A model generated the notes under the pieces. That model was given only the letters and a program-made list of their open reading frames with translations, did no database searches and had not been told where the DNA came from. 64,000 nucleotides of DNA from Pedobacter duraquae (lineage in GTDB: Bacteria > Bacteroidota > Bacteroidia > Sphingobacteriales > Sphingobacteriaceae): the NCBI RefSeq assembly GCF_004362245.1, contig NZ_SNWM01000001.1, forward strand, positions 558,001-622,000, read 5' to 3'. The number at the start of each line of letters is the position of its first letter. The stretch's first letter is position 1. Positions 18,996 to 29,100 of this stretch are shown one piece after another. A program made the position numbers and the translations under genes.

Positions 18996-20393
18996 TTACC
19001 AAACATATGTTGCTACAGCTCCTGCTGTTAAATTTACCGCTACTGTTTTTCCTTTGTAAAGGATATTAAATCTTTGTGCCATCTGTCCCTTATTGGCAGC
19101 AATGAGGACTATTTTGTGCGCAGGTGTTTCGAATGCAACGGTTCCTATGTCTCCAAATTGAGAACTGGCAATCCGTACTGAACCAGGCAAGGCAAACTTT
19201 GAAGCATGACCAATTACGTAATAGGCAGTATTCCTGATCACCTGGTCTTGCTCTATTGTAATGGCCCCCTGACAAATTGAACACCCACCATTATCAGTAT
19301 GCGGTTCATATTTGGCATTTGCTGCAAGGTTCCAGAGGATTACATTTTTGCTCCAATTGCGCGTTGCACCAATCAGGATGCGATCTACGGGAGTAGCAAC
19401 GTTAAAACCATTCCTGCTCACGGCCATCATTTCGGTGAAATAGAGATTCTTTTGCGGAAAAGCATCATGTACCTTTGACATCGCCGACGTTTGTCCGGTA
19501 TACAGGTGAAAACCTGAGCCATCAATATATTTGGCCGCGGCCGGATCGGTAAGAATGGATATCGGATATTCAGGTGCATCGCAATTGTGATCATACAAAA
19601 TGATCTTTGTATGGATCCTTTCAGCTTTAAAAAGCGGCCCCAAATGATTTTTTATAAACCTGAGTTGCTCCTTTGCAAACATCTGCATACTTGGTGTATT
19701 CCCATTATTAAACGGTTCATTCTGCAAGGTGATAGCGTCTATCGTTATTCCCGCTTTCTTCATCTGCTGAATATATTTCAGGAAATAGTTGGCATATACG
19801 CCATAATACTCTTCTTTTAACTTCCCTCCCTGAATATTGTCATTTGTCTTCATCCAAGTTGGGGCCGACCAGGGTGAGGCCATAATCTTGATTTTTGGAT
19901 TGATAGCTAAAATCTCCTTCAACACAGGAATCACTTCTACGGTATCTACATTAAGATTGAATTTTTTCAGTTGCAGATCGGTCTCTCCTTTCTTAAGATC
20001 GTTGTAAGAAAACACATGATCATTGAGATCGGATGCACCAATGCTCAGGCGCAGATAGCTGATCCCTATGCAACGCTCGCCATTTCCGAATAACTCCGAC
20101 AATAGCTTTGTTCTTGCTGCTGCTGACATTTTAAGCAAATGTTGAGCGCTGCCACCTGTTAACGCAAAACCGAAACCATCAATGGTTTGGAATTTCTCTT
20201 CAGCGTTGACCTCAACAACAGGGATCGCTGTATTAACGGCAGGAATGAAATTGAAAGTCGGCTGCTTGCTTAACAATGCAGTCTCCTCCTTATTTGTCAA
20301 CCACAATGCAACAGATTGGGCGGAGGCGGTAGAAAATAAAAATAACTGCATCAAAAGAAAAGCTGCAAAAGCTTTGGCGAGGTGTCGGCTCAT
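18996..20393 (-). CDS. GH30-family glycosidase, secreted
   Basis: This 465-residue enzyme has a signal peptide (MSRHLAKAFAAFLLMQLFLFSTASAQ). GH30 hallmarks are the FQTIDGFGFALTGG start of the barrel, IGISYLRLSIGASDL, IMASPWSAPTWMKT, the acid/base Glu226 in LQNEPFN, and the nucleophile Glu321 in YFTEMM. Family members include beta-glucosidases, beta-1,6-glucanases and beta-xylosidases; I cannot fix the specificity. I chose the start at 20393 because the open frame's ATG at 20417 lies inside the -7 element at 20415-20422, so it would be upstream of the transcript. The shorter form also gives a normal signal peptide. Confidence 0.92.
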   Translation of the reverse strand: MSRHLAKAFAAFLLMQLFLFSTASAQSVALWLTNKEETALLSKQPTFNFIPAVNTAIPVVEVNAEEKFQTIDGFGFALTGGSAQHLLKMSAAARTKLLSELFGNGERCIGISYLRLSIGASDLNDHVFSYNDLKKGETDLQLKKFNLNVDTVEVIPVLKEILAINPKIKIMASPWSAPTWMKTNDNIQGGKLKEEYYGVYANYFLKYIQQMKKAGITIDAITLQNEPFNNGNTPSMQMFAKEQLRFIKNHLGPLFKAERIHTKIILYDHNCDAPEYPISILTDPAAAKYIDGSGFHLYTGQTSAMSKVHDAFPQKNLYFTEMMAVSRNGFNVATPVDRILIGATRNWSKNVILWNLAANAKYEPHTDNGGCSICQGAITIEQDQVIRNTAYYVIGHASKFALPGSVRIASSQFGDIGTVAFETPAHKIVLIAANKGQMAQRFNILYKGKTVAVNLTAGAVATYVW

Positions 20394-20414
20394 GGATATC
20401 GGGTTAGAATATTT

Positions 20415-20458
20415 CAAAACTAATTAATTAGCCTACCCTGCTGTAATAGTATTTTAAC
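20415..20458 (-). promoter_or_regulatory. PUL promoter 1: 15-bp motif plus -7 element, before GH30
   Basis: On the minus strand GTTAAAATACTATTA (20444-20458) is followed after 21 bp by TAGTTTTG (20415-20422), a perfect TAnnTTTG. Transcription would start near 20411, about 18 bases before the ATG at 20393. It matches the promoters of the symporter and SusC units in motif, order and spacing. Confidence 0.72.
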
Positions 20459-20550
20459 AAGTTCTGATCTTTTTCAGTATAGCCTGCGATTGCAAAGTTT
20501 AGAACCAAGCACCGGAAATTTTGTTATCAAAAGGAATCTAATAGCTAGTT

Positions 20551-21210
20551 ATGAAAAGATACGCCCTGCTCCTGTTATTTCCTATCTTAATATGTTGTCA
20601 GCAGCAACCGAAAACCGTTCAGGATCAAAGCGTAGAAAAAGACAGCATAATTACTACCCCTGCCAGAAGAACAGACACAATAGCTCAGATACAAAATCCA
20701 GCTCCGCTGGCCGAGATAAAAAATCTATATGCAACAGTAACTTCCAGGTTAACGCGCAAAACCCTGGATTCTACCACACGCAAATACAATTGCAGTAATG
20801 AACGCATTGGCACGATTACCTACTACACTGATCGTGGAAAGCTGGCTATTATAAAACACATATACAACGAACACGATCACTTTTCTGCAACGGATATCTA
20901 TTATGTGGCTGATGGGAATTTATATTTCGCATATCGAAATGCCGTAACCTGGGAATTTGTATCCGGCGAGGCCGCTGAAGGCAGCACTAAAGACAATATT
21001 ACTGAACAAAGGACATACATAGCCGGTAAGAAGGCTATTCTTTGTCTTGAAAAGAAATACGAAAAGTTTTCCAACAGTGAGGCCAACCCGAGGGCAGCAG
21101 ACATGGAGAGTAAGGAAGTTAACTGTAAATCTGTACAACCGCTAATCACGGATTTCAACCTGCTGGTCGCGTTCAGAAATAAAAAAAAACATGATTGCCT
21201 TGTAAACTGA
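20551..21210 (+). CDS. Hypothetical lipoprotein
   Basis: This 219-residue protein of unknown function has a lipoprotein signal MKRYALLLLFPILICC. The lipobox could use either Cys16 or Cys17. The body is a small mixed alpha/beta domain (KYNCSNERIGTITYYTDRGKLAIIKHIYNEHDHFSATDIYYVADGNLYFAYRNAVTW) with two further Cys residues. This pattern resembles small periplasmic domains that read or buffer envelope state, but no family is certain. It lies divergently from the GH30 gene and upstream of the MFS exporter, 70 bases away. Its PUL link, if any, is only positional. Confidence 0.75.
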   Translation: MKRYALLLLFPILICCQQQPKTVQDQSVEKDSIITTPARRTDTIAQIQNPAPLAEIKNLYATVTSRLTRKTLDSTTRKYNCSNERIGTITYYTDRGKLAIIKHIYNEHDHFSATDIYYVADGNLYFAYRNAVTWEFVSGEAAEGSTKDNITEQRTYIAGKKAILCLEKKYEKFSNSEANPRAADMESKEVNCKSVQPLITDFNLLVAFRNKKKHDCLVN

Positions 21211-21280
21211 GTTTCTAACATCGATATGACGTATTGCGGTAATCCATTGCCTAATTTCGCAGCGATTCATAACAAATCAA

Positions 21281-22669
21281 ATGACGTCTATTAAACAGAA
21301 TTCAGCGCCATCCACATCTTTTGCCTGGATTGTCACAATCACAAGTCTTGCTTTTATAATCGCACAACTCGACGTATCCATCGTCAACATTGCACTACCG
21401 CAAATCGTTCAGACGTACAAGGCAGACATAAGCATGCTCCAGTGGGTTGTTGATGCATACACGTTAGCTTTTGCGGTGCTGATGTTATCGGCAGGCAGCC
21501 TGAGCGACCTCTTAGGAGCTAAAAGGATCTTTCAGCTGGGTATGTGCATTTTTGGGATCGCCTCACTGGGATGCGGCTTTGCACCAAATGCAGGGAGCTT
21601 AATTGGCTTTAGGGTGCTGCAGGGGGTTGGTGCAGCAACGATGATCCCAAGTTCATTGGCAATACTGAACCAGGCATTTGCCCATCAACCGGCAACCCGT
21701 ACCCGCGCTATTGGATTATGGACAGCTACAGGGAGTGCTGCAATTGCCGCTGGTCCCATTGTTGGTGGTATTCTTATTGAACTGAGCAGTTGGAGATTTA
21801 TCTTTCTAGTAAATGTTCCGCTCTGCATTGCAGGATTGTTATTGAGCTTCCGCCTACAACAAACGGATATGGCTAAAGTCAAAAAGAAGTTTGATTTTGC
21901 CGGACAAATAGCATGGATGTTATCAATCACTACGTTAATAGCATCAATAATAGAATGGCCGCAACTGGGCTTAAGCCATCCATTGATCTACGGTAGCCTG
22001 ATTTTCAGTGGCGTGACTTTTCTACTTTTTCTTGCCATTGAAAATAAAGTAACTGCGCCAATGCTCCCGCTGCATTTGTTCAAGTCCGCCACATTCAATG
22101 TATTACTTTTATTGGGCGCAATACTGAACTGGGCCTATTACGGAACAGTTTTTATCTTAAGTCTATATCTCCAGAATGTACTTCACTACCCATCCCTGCA
22201 TGCAGGATTTGCATTTCTCCCATTAACACTGGGCTTCGTCATTTCCAATCTGCTGAGTGGTCGTATCATCAATAAGTTCGGGATCCGGATTCCTATCCTA
22301 ACTGGCCTGGTTCTTTTTGCTGCAGGTTTTGCCGGATTATTTATAGCTCAGGCAGATACACCTTACTGGCAGCTTTTCCTTCCTTTTCTGGTCATCCCAA
22401 TGGGTATGGGCCTTGCCGTTCCATCTATGACAAACGGCATTTTATCCAGTACGGATAAAGCATTGTCGGGCACAGCTTCTGCGGTGTTAAACACGGTGAG
22501 ACAAGCCGCTGGCGCAATCGGTGTTGCTGTTTCCGGCGCCATGGCCGCCGGTAATACAGCGTCACTTTTACAAGCGATCTATACCTGCGCAGCGATAGCC
22601 ATTCTACTCTCTATATTGTTATATACATTGAATTTTAAATATCTAAAGAATTCTGGCATGTCAAAATAA
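21281..22669 (+). CDS. MFS drug:proton antiporter, DHA2 (EmrB/QacA) type
   Basis: This 462-residue inner-membrane protein has about 14 helices. The first helix carries IIAQLDVSIVNIALPQI, matching the conserved DHA2 motif. LSDLLGAKRIFQLGMCIFG is the MFS motif A loop, and RVLQGVGAATMIPSSLAIL with the antiporter motif C region (GLWTATGSAAIAAGPIVGGIL) follows. Such proteins export drugs or metabolites in exchange for protons. A candidate -7 element TAATTTCG lies about 30 bases upstream. It converges on the MscS channel gene with only ten bases between stops. No regulator is adjacent, so its substrate is unknown. Confidence 0.92.
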   Translation: MTSIKQNSAPSTSFAWIVTITSLAFIIAQLDVSIVNIALPQIVQTYKADISMLQWVVDAYTLAFAVLMLSAGSLSDLLGAKRIFQLGMCIFGIASLGCGFAPNAGSLIGFRVLQGVGAATMIPSSLAILNQAFAHQPATRTRAIGLWTATGSAAIAAGPIVGGILIELSSWRFIFLVNVPLCIAGLLLSFRLQQTDMAKVKKKFDFAGQIAWMLSITTLIASIIEWPQLGLSHPLIYGSLIFSGVTFLLFLAIENKVTAPMLPLHLFKSATFNVLLLLGAILNWAYYGTVFILSLYLQNVLHYPSLHAGFAFLPLTLGFVISNLLSGRIINKFGIRIPILTGLVLFAAGFAGLFIAQADTPYWQLFLPFLVIPMGMGLAVPSMTNGILSSTDKALSGTASAVLNTVRQAAGAIGVAVSGAMAAGNTASLLQAIYTCAAIAILLSILLYTLNFKYLKNSGMSK

Positions 22670-22679
22670 CGAGGCTATC

Positions 22680-25016
22680 TTACAATAACTTGATCTCATT
22701 TTTTTCGAATGTAGCATAGATGTTAGTGATTACATTACTACGGACCATCTGCTGTCTCGACACCTGCCCGATCCAAAACCACACCTTCAATTCCACCGCG
22801 CCTTCATTTACTGACTGGTTGAAAATTTCTGGCGTGCGGTTTTTAACAACATCTTCTTCTTCGTTTAGAATTGTATTGATCAGTTCCTTTGCCTCATTGA
22901 CCTTCGATTGAGGCGCTATTTTTAAGACAAGCTCTAATCGGATCTGTGCATTATTCAAAGTCCAGTTTACCAGGTTTCCAGAAAGAATGGTTCCGTTGGG
23001 CACCAATATCTCTGCCCCCTCACTACTCGAAAGACGCGTAGCCCGAATACCAATATCATTTACCCAGCCTTTATAGCCGCTTACTTCCACATAATCACCA
23101 ATTTGCAATGGGCGCTCAAATATCAGGATGATACCGGAAACAAAATTGTTGACTATCGTTTGAAGTCCCAAGCCAATACCTACGCCAAATGCACCAAGGA
23201 TCACTGTAATCTTATCGACAGGCAATCCGGAAACTAAAACAGCAAGCAGAAATCCAATAATGATGATAATCAACTTAGTAACAACCACCTTTGAGCCTTT
23301 TCGTTCCCCGGGAGAGGTATATCCCTGGTTTTCTCCAAAAATGTAGCCTACATACTTTTGTGCAAGTGCAGCCAGATAGATCACAAAAAAGAAAAGCAGA
23401 ATGTTTCCAATAGTGAAACTCGTACTTCCAACTGTCCGTGGCTGGAACAGAAATTTACCCAGCCCCTCTATAATCCCGTTATACAAGTTCATATTGGATG
23501 TAAATACGACAAACCATAGAATCACCACGATTGCAGACAATAGCCGTAATATACTGTTGTTCAGTTTTTCGTAATTGATCACTGATACACCATGCTTCAC
23601 CACACTTGCAGTATGAGCCTGCAGAAAAAAGACGGCTTTTACAATATTTGTAAATATCAGCAGGGAAATAATTTGAATAAAACCGACAATAGCTGTGTTG
23701 GTCATCACCCGTGCGAGGGTAACCCGGCCAGTAATGTTGAGTATTATGGCAAGGATATTTAAAATTAAGACAATATAACTAACCTGTCTTGCAAATTTGC
23801 TGAGCTGGAGTACGGTAGACTTGTTACGGATAAAATACAAAGCATTAAACGCGAGAAAAACGTTAAGTGCTATCAGCACTAACCTTACCCCCGTTCCCGG
23901 ATGAAAAACACCATTCAACCCAATAAACAAGATAAAAGATAAACCAATCTTTGTCCAGTAAATTTTGTCCTGCCTGTTCCAATGCCTGAAAATAAAAATG
24001 CTGATCATAATAAACAGCAGTAGTTGCAGTAAAGCAACATAGGCCTGCGGCGGATCAATATCAAAAAATAGTGCTAGGTTAAAAACAACAATCAATCCAG
24101 GCAATAAAGGAAACGCAGAAATAGTGGCATCTTTAGTAAAGTCAAGCCACTCCTTGCTTTTACCTTCGGTCAGTAGTTTGTTCCTGTTTTTTCTAACCCA
24201 ATAAATATAGAGTGCTAATATGGCAATCCCAAGGAACGCATGGTAACCTATGTTGTTCTTTAAATATTCAGTTATCAGTTGCCGCTGTGTTAACAAAGAA
24301 GCATTCAGGAATTTTAAGGCCTCCTTATCTACATTTGTTGTATACGATTTCCAGATAAATGGATATTCATTGCCCATTACCCGACCAGCATAGTTACGAA
24401 TCTGGGTTCTCAACTCTTTCTGAAGATCTCCGGATTGGTAATAATAAATGGTAACAGATGCTTGCAAGTCGCTAATCTCCTTCAGGTTTTTGGTATTCAA
24501 CTGCTTTGCTTTGTTCCAGGAGGCCTCTATAGAATTAAGTTCTGTGGTATAGAGTTTAACGAAAAGACTATCGGATTGAAAAGCTATTAATAATTTATTC
24601 TGATGCAATCCCTGAATTTCTGTTTGCATGTTAACCAATTGCTGGTTGTAACCCAAAAGTACACTTCTCCATTCGTTAAGCTGGTCGTGAGACTGTTCAA
24701 GCAAGGTGGCGAATGTCTGCAGGCTCCGCATGTCCATCACCTGAACGTTAGAATTCAGATTTGTCTTCAGCGTACGGATATCTCTGATGATGCTGGGTAA
24801 ACCAGTCTTAATTTCATCCAGGTTAAAACCTTTTTCCGACAAATTTTCTATCTCATTTGCCTTATCATGCAGTAGATCGATAGTTTTCAATAAGGAATCT
24901 GTCCGTTGAACCTTATTTCCGCCCAAAGAAATTGAATCCGCTGGCAGATTCACAGCTGTAGCCTGTAAAGCACAGGTAAACAGCAGAAAAAGCAAGAATG
25001 TATTGAAAATCTTCAT
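22680..25016 (-). CDS. Large MscS-family mechanosensitive channel
   Basis: This is a 778-residue protein with a signal peptide (ending CALQATA), so the N-terminal domain is periplasmic. Residues about 30-235 are helical with many Gln/Leu repeats, like the KefA/YbdG-type sensor regions. About ten membrane helices follow. The last is the pore-lining MscS helix (FGVGIGLGLQTIVNNFVSGIILIFERPLQIGDYVEV, near residues 605-640). The beta domain has the signature GWVNDIGIRATRLSSSEGAEILVPNG. It would release solutes during osmotic downshock. It is longer than E. coli MscS (286) and belongs to the multi-helix branch. It stands alone. Confidence 0.93.
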   Translation of the reverse strand: MKIFNTFLLFLLFTCALQATAVNLPADSISLGGNKVQRTDSLLKTIDLLHDKANEIENLSEKGFNLDEIKTGLPSIIRDIRTLKTNLNSNVQVMDMRSLQTFATLLEQSHDQLNEWRSVLLGYNQQLVNMQTEIQGLHQNKLLIAFQSDSLFVKLYTTELNSIEASWNKAKQLNTKNLKEISDLQASVTIYYYQSGDLQKELRTQIRNYAGRVMGNEYPFIWKSYTTNVDKEALKFLNASLLTQRQLITEYLKNNIGYHAFLGIAILALYIYWVRKNRNKLLTEGKSKEWLDFTKDATISAFPLLPGLIVVFNLALFFDIDPPQAYVALLQLLLFIMISIFIFRHWNRQDKIYWTKIGLSFILFIGLNGVFHPGTGVRLVLIALNVFLAFNALYFIRNKSTVLQLSKFARQVSYIVLILNILAIILNITGRVTLARVMTNTAIVGFIQIISLLIFTNIVKAVFFLQAHTASVVKHGVSVINYEKLNNSILRLLSAIVVILWFVVFTSNMNLYNGIIEGLGKFLFQPRTVGSTSFTIGNILLFFFVIYLAALAQKYVGYIFGENQGYTSPGERKGSKVVVTKLIIIIIGFLLAVLVSGLPVDKITVILGAFGVGIGLGLQTIVNNFVSGIILIFERPLQIGDYVEVSGYKGWVNDIGIRATRLSSSEGAEILVPNGTILSGNLVNWTLNNAQIRLELVLKIAPQSKVNEAKELINTILNEEEDVVKNRTPEIFNQSVNEGAVELKVWFWIGQVSRQQMVRSNVITNIYATFEKNEIKLL

Positions 25017-25068
25017 ATCAAAGTTTAAGTCGGCAATTTAACCAATCCCTGCCATCAGGAGTAGCTAT

Positions 25069-26088
25069 TTATAACTTTTTCAGGAAAGGCAGAAAGGAAA
25101 CTGAAAAGCTTATATAAGGAACAGAGCCTGTTTTAGCTTTGAAAAAATAATCGTTTGGCTTATCGTTTTTTTCGAACATACGAGATGCGGCGCTTGTAAA
25201 CACTCCCCCATTAACACCGAAGATTAATTTCTTCGTAAGCAGGTATTCAAAAGTTGCCCCACTTCTAAATTCCAGACTCGTATAGATATTGTTTCGTGGC
25301 AGCGAAGGCTGATCCAGATCAAAGAAGAGCAATCCACCCCCAAGTTCTGTACCTATAGAAGTCCAGGCCTTTTTAGAAAGTTGCTTCCTTAAAGCAACCC
25401 TGGAAGGCATATCAACAAAAAGCTCGAGATCCTGCGTTTTGAATTTATGCCAGTAGCTCACGATGGGAACTACCGGCGCCACTGATGAGGGATCAATGAT
25501 CACGACAAGTCCGACAGTAAGAGCGGACGTTGCGTTTCTCTTTAAAGGAACCGTCACCGTAGCCAGATAATTCAGCCTTTTAATCGACGAAGCTTCATCG
25601 GTAACACCAGCAATACCCGCAGAGTAAAAAACCTGTTTGTTAAAGATAGAGTCTGAGCGGGTAAATGATGCCGACAGGCTTACGGTACGCTTCGTGATAT
25701 CTATATCTTCATTAGAAAATTGCGGATTGTAACTGGTAATATTTGTTGTCCGGAATTGCTGTTGTTGATAACCTATAGTACCTATGACCGCGTTTTTACC
25801 CCATTGGGAAATCGGAACGCTAAAGTTCGACCTTATTCTGGTGATACTCATATCGCCCTCATACAGATCCTTTCCTTTAAATTCAGACTTCACATGTCCT
25901 TTACCAATCAGATCGGTAGCAAAAAAGCCCTGTCTCAGTTGCGGATAACGCATAGCAAAAGTAGAAAGACCTTCCATTTTGAGCGAGTCGATCATCCTTT
26001 TCATGGCTTGTTCCTGTTTAGTCTGCGCAAATACTGCGGGTGAAAAAGAGCCTAGTGTAATGGAGAGCAGAAGAAGTTTATGTTTCAT
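25069..26088 (-). CDS. Probable DUF6268-type outer-membrane beta-barrel protein
   Basis: This 339-residue protein has a signal peptide (MKHKLLLLSITLGSFSPAVFAQ). After a short helical linker it consists of alternating amphipathic beta strands (for example ITRIRSNFSVPISQWGKNAVIGTIGYQQQQF and TSLEFRSGATFEYLLTKKLIFGVNGGVF). It ends in the hydrophobic SVSFLPFLKKL, although not in Phe. The pattern fits a small outer-membrane barrel. It is the distal gene after the RND pump, 15 bases downstream of it, so it may be co-transcribed with the efflux operon. I recognise the family only tentatively, and no transport specificity can be given. Confidence 0.7.
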   Translation of the reverse strand: MKHKLLLLSITLGSFSPAVFAQTKQEQAMKRMIDSLKMEGLSTFAMRYPQLRQGFFATDLIGKGHVKSEFKGKDLYEGDMSITRIRSNFSVPISQWGKNAVIGTIGYQQQQFRTTNITSYNPQFSNEDIDITKRTVSLSASFTRSDSIFNKQVFYSAGIAGVTDEASSIKRLNYLATVTVPLKRNATSALTVGLVVIIDPSSVAPVVPIVSYWHKFKTQDLELFVDMPSRVALRKQLSKKAWTSIGTELGGGLLFFDLDQPSLPRNNIYTSLEFRSGATFEYLLTKKLIFGVNGGVFTSAASRMFEKNDKPNDYFFKAKTGSVPYISFSVSFLPFLKKL

Positions 26089-26103
26089 TTGTATGTATAT
26101 GTG

Positions 26104-29100
26104 CTAGTTATGGGCTTCCAGTAAGAGCTGACCTGCTGTATCCTTCTTTTTAAATTTTGCGATTAATTTGTCGACAATCAGATACATTGACGGTACCACA
26201 AACAGCGTAAGAATCATGGAGCTTGTTAAGCCCCCAATAATCACCCAGGCCATTCCATTCTTGATCTCTGACCCTGCGCCGCTTGCCAGTGCGATCGGCA
26301 ACATACCCAAAATCATCGCAAGCGTGGTCATGAGGATAGGCCTTAATCTTTCCTTACCCGCTTCAAGGAGTGCTTCTTCAACACCTTTGCCTTCCGCTTT
26401 TAGCTGATTGGTAAAATCCACAATCAGAATTGCGTTCTTGGAAACGAGTCCGAGCAACATGATCATACCGATGATAGAAAATACGTTTAGCGTATCCATT
26501 GTTAGCGCCAGAGCCAATAAGGCTCCTACCAATGCTACCGGGATAGAAAATAACACCACAAAAGGATAAACTGCATTTTCGTAAAGGGCAACCATTATGA
26601 GATATACCAATACAATTGCGACAACCAATGCAAATCCAAGACTACCGAAAGCGTCGCCCTGATTTTTAGCGTCACCCAGATATTCCACGGTAATCCCTGC
26701 AGGCACCTTAATTCCGCTTACTTTTTCCTTAATATCTTTGGTAACCGACCCTGAGGGTCTGCCAGCAACATTTGATTTCACACTGATCGTTCCCAATCTG
26801 TCGCTACGCTCCAGGATACTTTCTCCCAGTCCCGATTTAACTTCAGCAAACTGACTCAACACGAAAGTCTGCCCGTCGGCATTTGTAAAAGATAAGTTTT
26901 TGACGTTATTGATGTTAGAACGGTCATACTGATCGAGGCTGATTAAAATATCGTATTCGTTGCCCGACTGTTTAAATTTTCCTTTATCATTTCCGCTAAA
27001 GGCATTTTGCAATGCAGCCCCAACCTGACTGGCATTGATACCGAGCAAGGTCATTTTCTCTCTGTTCAGATTTACCTCAACCTGCTCTTTCTGATCTTTT
27101 ACTGAAAGCTCAACAAACCGGGTTCCAGGAACAGTTGCCACAACTGCTCTATACTGCTCAGCAACCTTACGTACTTCTTTCAAATCAACGCCTTTTATTC
27201 CAATCTGGATGGGTGATGCTGTAGCCCCGCCTACAAGAGATGTTGGTGCGGAGGTAATTTTAGCGCCCGGAATTGCGGCACTTAATTTTCTCTGCATATA
27301 GGTACCGAACTCTTCTGCCGACATATTCCTTTTCTTTTTGTCAACCAACGTGATCGTGATCTCAGACCTGTTACTATTGTTGGATGTACCGGCAACGCTA
27401 CCGCTCACAAAACCTACACTCGAGAATACTTTGGTTACAAGCGAGTCTTTCATGATCATCTTTTCGGCTTCCTGGGTTACCATATTTGTCTGATAAATCG
27501 AAGCGGAAGGTGCTAATTCTAAATTGATCATCAACTCTCCCTGATCTGCTGTTGGCATGAACGCCGCACCGATAAATCCGAATGGAATAAGTGCAATGGC
27601 CCCAAATATGAGTACAATAACACCCGATAAAAGCCACCTTTTCTTATGCAACAATAGGAGTAAAAGTTTTCCGTAATCTGTTTTTACAGCATCAATGAAA
27701 TTTTCAAAACCCAGGTTAATCCTACCCCACAGTGTGTTTTTGTTCATTTCTTCAATCTTACCAAATCTACTGGCGAGCAAAGGGGTAATTGTGAAGGAAA
27801 CAAATAAACTCATCAATGTAGAAAAAACGACTACAAGGGAGAATTCCTGAAGTAAGGAGCCGATAATACCACCTGAAAAAGCAATTGGCAAGAAAACCAC
27901 AACATCGACCAAGGTAATCGCAAGCGCTGTAAAACCGATTTCACTCCTACCGTCTAATGCCGCTTTTCTTTTATCTGATCCCATTTCAAGATGCCGATAG
28001 ATATTTTCAAGTACCACGATAGAATCATCAACAAGAATGCCGACAACAAGTGACATGGCCATCAATGTCATCAGGTTGAGCGAGAAACCCAGAAAATACA
28101 TGATGATAAATGTTGGAATAATGGATGAAGGCAAGGCAATTAACACGAACATGGAGCTCCTGAAACTGTGTAAAAATGCGAGCATCACAATACCTACAAT
28201 AACTACGGCAAGACCTAAATCTTCCATCACGCCGTCAGCAGATTTCAACGTATATACGCTTTGATCTGAAGAGACACTAAATTTCAACTTTTGTGTTTTG
28301 TACTGTATTTCTACCTCTTCAAACTTCTTCTTTACCTGTTCACTTACATCTACTGCGTTTGCATCGGTCTGCTTGATAATTTGCACACCGATGGATGGCA
28401 GTCCGTCGATATGGTTTACCGCAGTAGTTTTAGCTGTTGCATCAACAACTTCGGCAATATCTCTTAAGTAAACACTACCAGCCTTTGGACGTTGTTGTAC
28501 AATGAGGCCTCTGATTTGTTCCATCGAGGTAACATTCGCATCAAATCGGATCGAGAGTTGCTGATCACGCGTTTCAATACGCCCAGCCGGAAAAGATTGG
28601 TTGGCATTATTTAAAGCATCGGTGACCTGACCGATAGCCAGCCCATAGGCTTTAAGTTTCTCCTGATCAATATTAACCTGGATCTGGCGCTCATCTCCGC
28701 CGATGATGTTAACCTGCCCCACTCCGTTAACATTTTGTAGAATAGGAAGCAGTTGTTTGTCTACAAAATCATATAAGGCACGTGGCGCCATATTAGATGT
28801 CACACCAGCTTTGATTACCGGTGCGTCTTCGAGATTAATTTTATTCACTACAGGCTTATCAATGTCATCAGGAAGATCATTTTGTGCCTGATCAGCCTTG
28901 CGCTGGATATCTCGTTCTGCTTTATCAACGTCAGTGCCTGTTTTTAACTGAATAACGACACTCGATACGCCTTCCTGTGAAGTTGACGTGATCTTATCTA
29001 ACCCTTCAATAGAAGAAAAGGCATCCTCCAGCTTTTTTGTTACCGACGTCTCAACCTCTGCTGCCGCCGCACCGGGATAAACGGTACTTACAGACACGGT

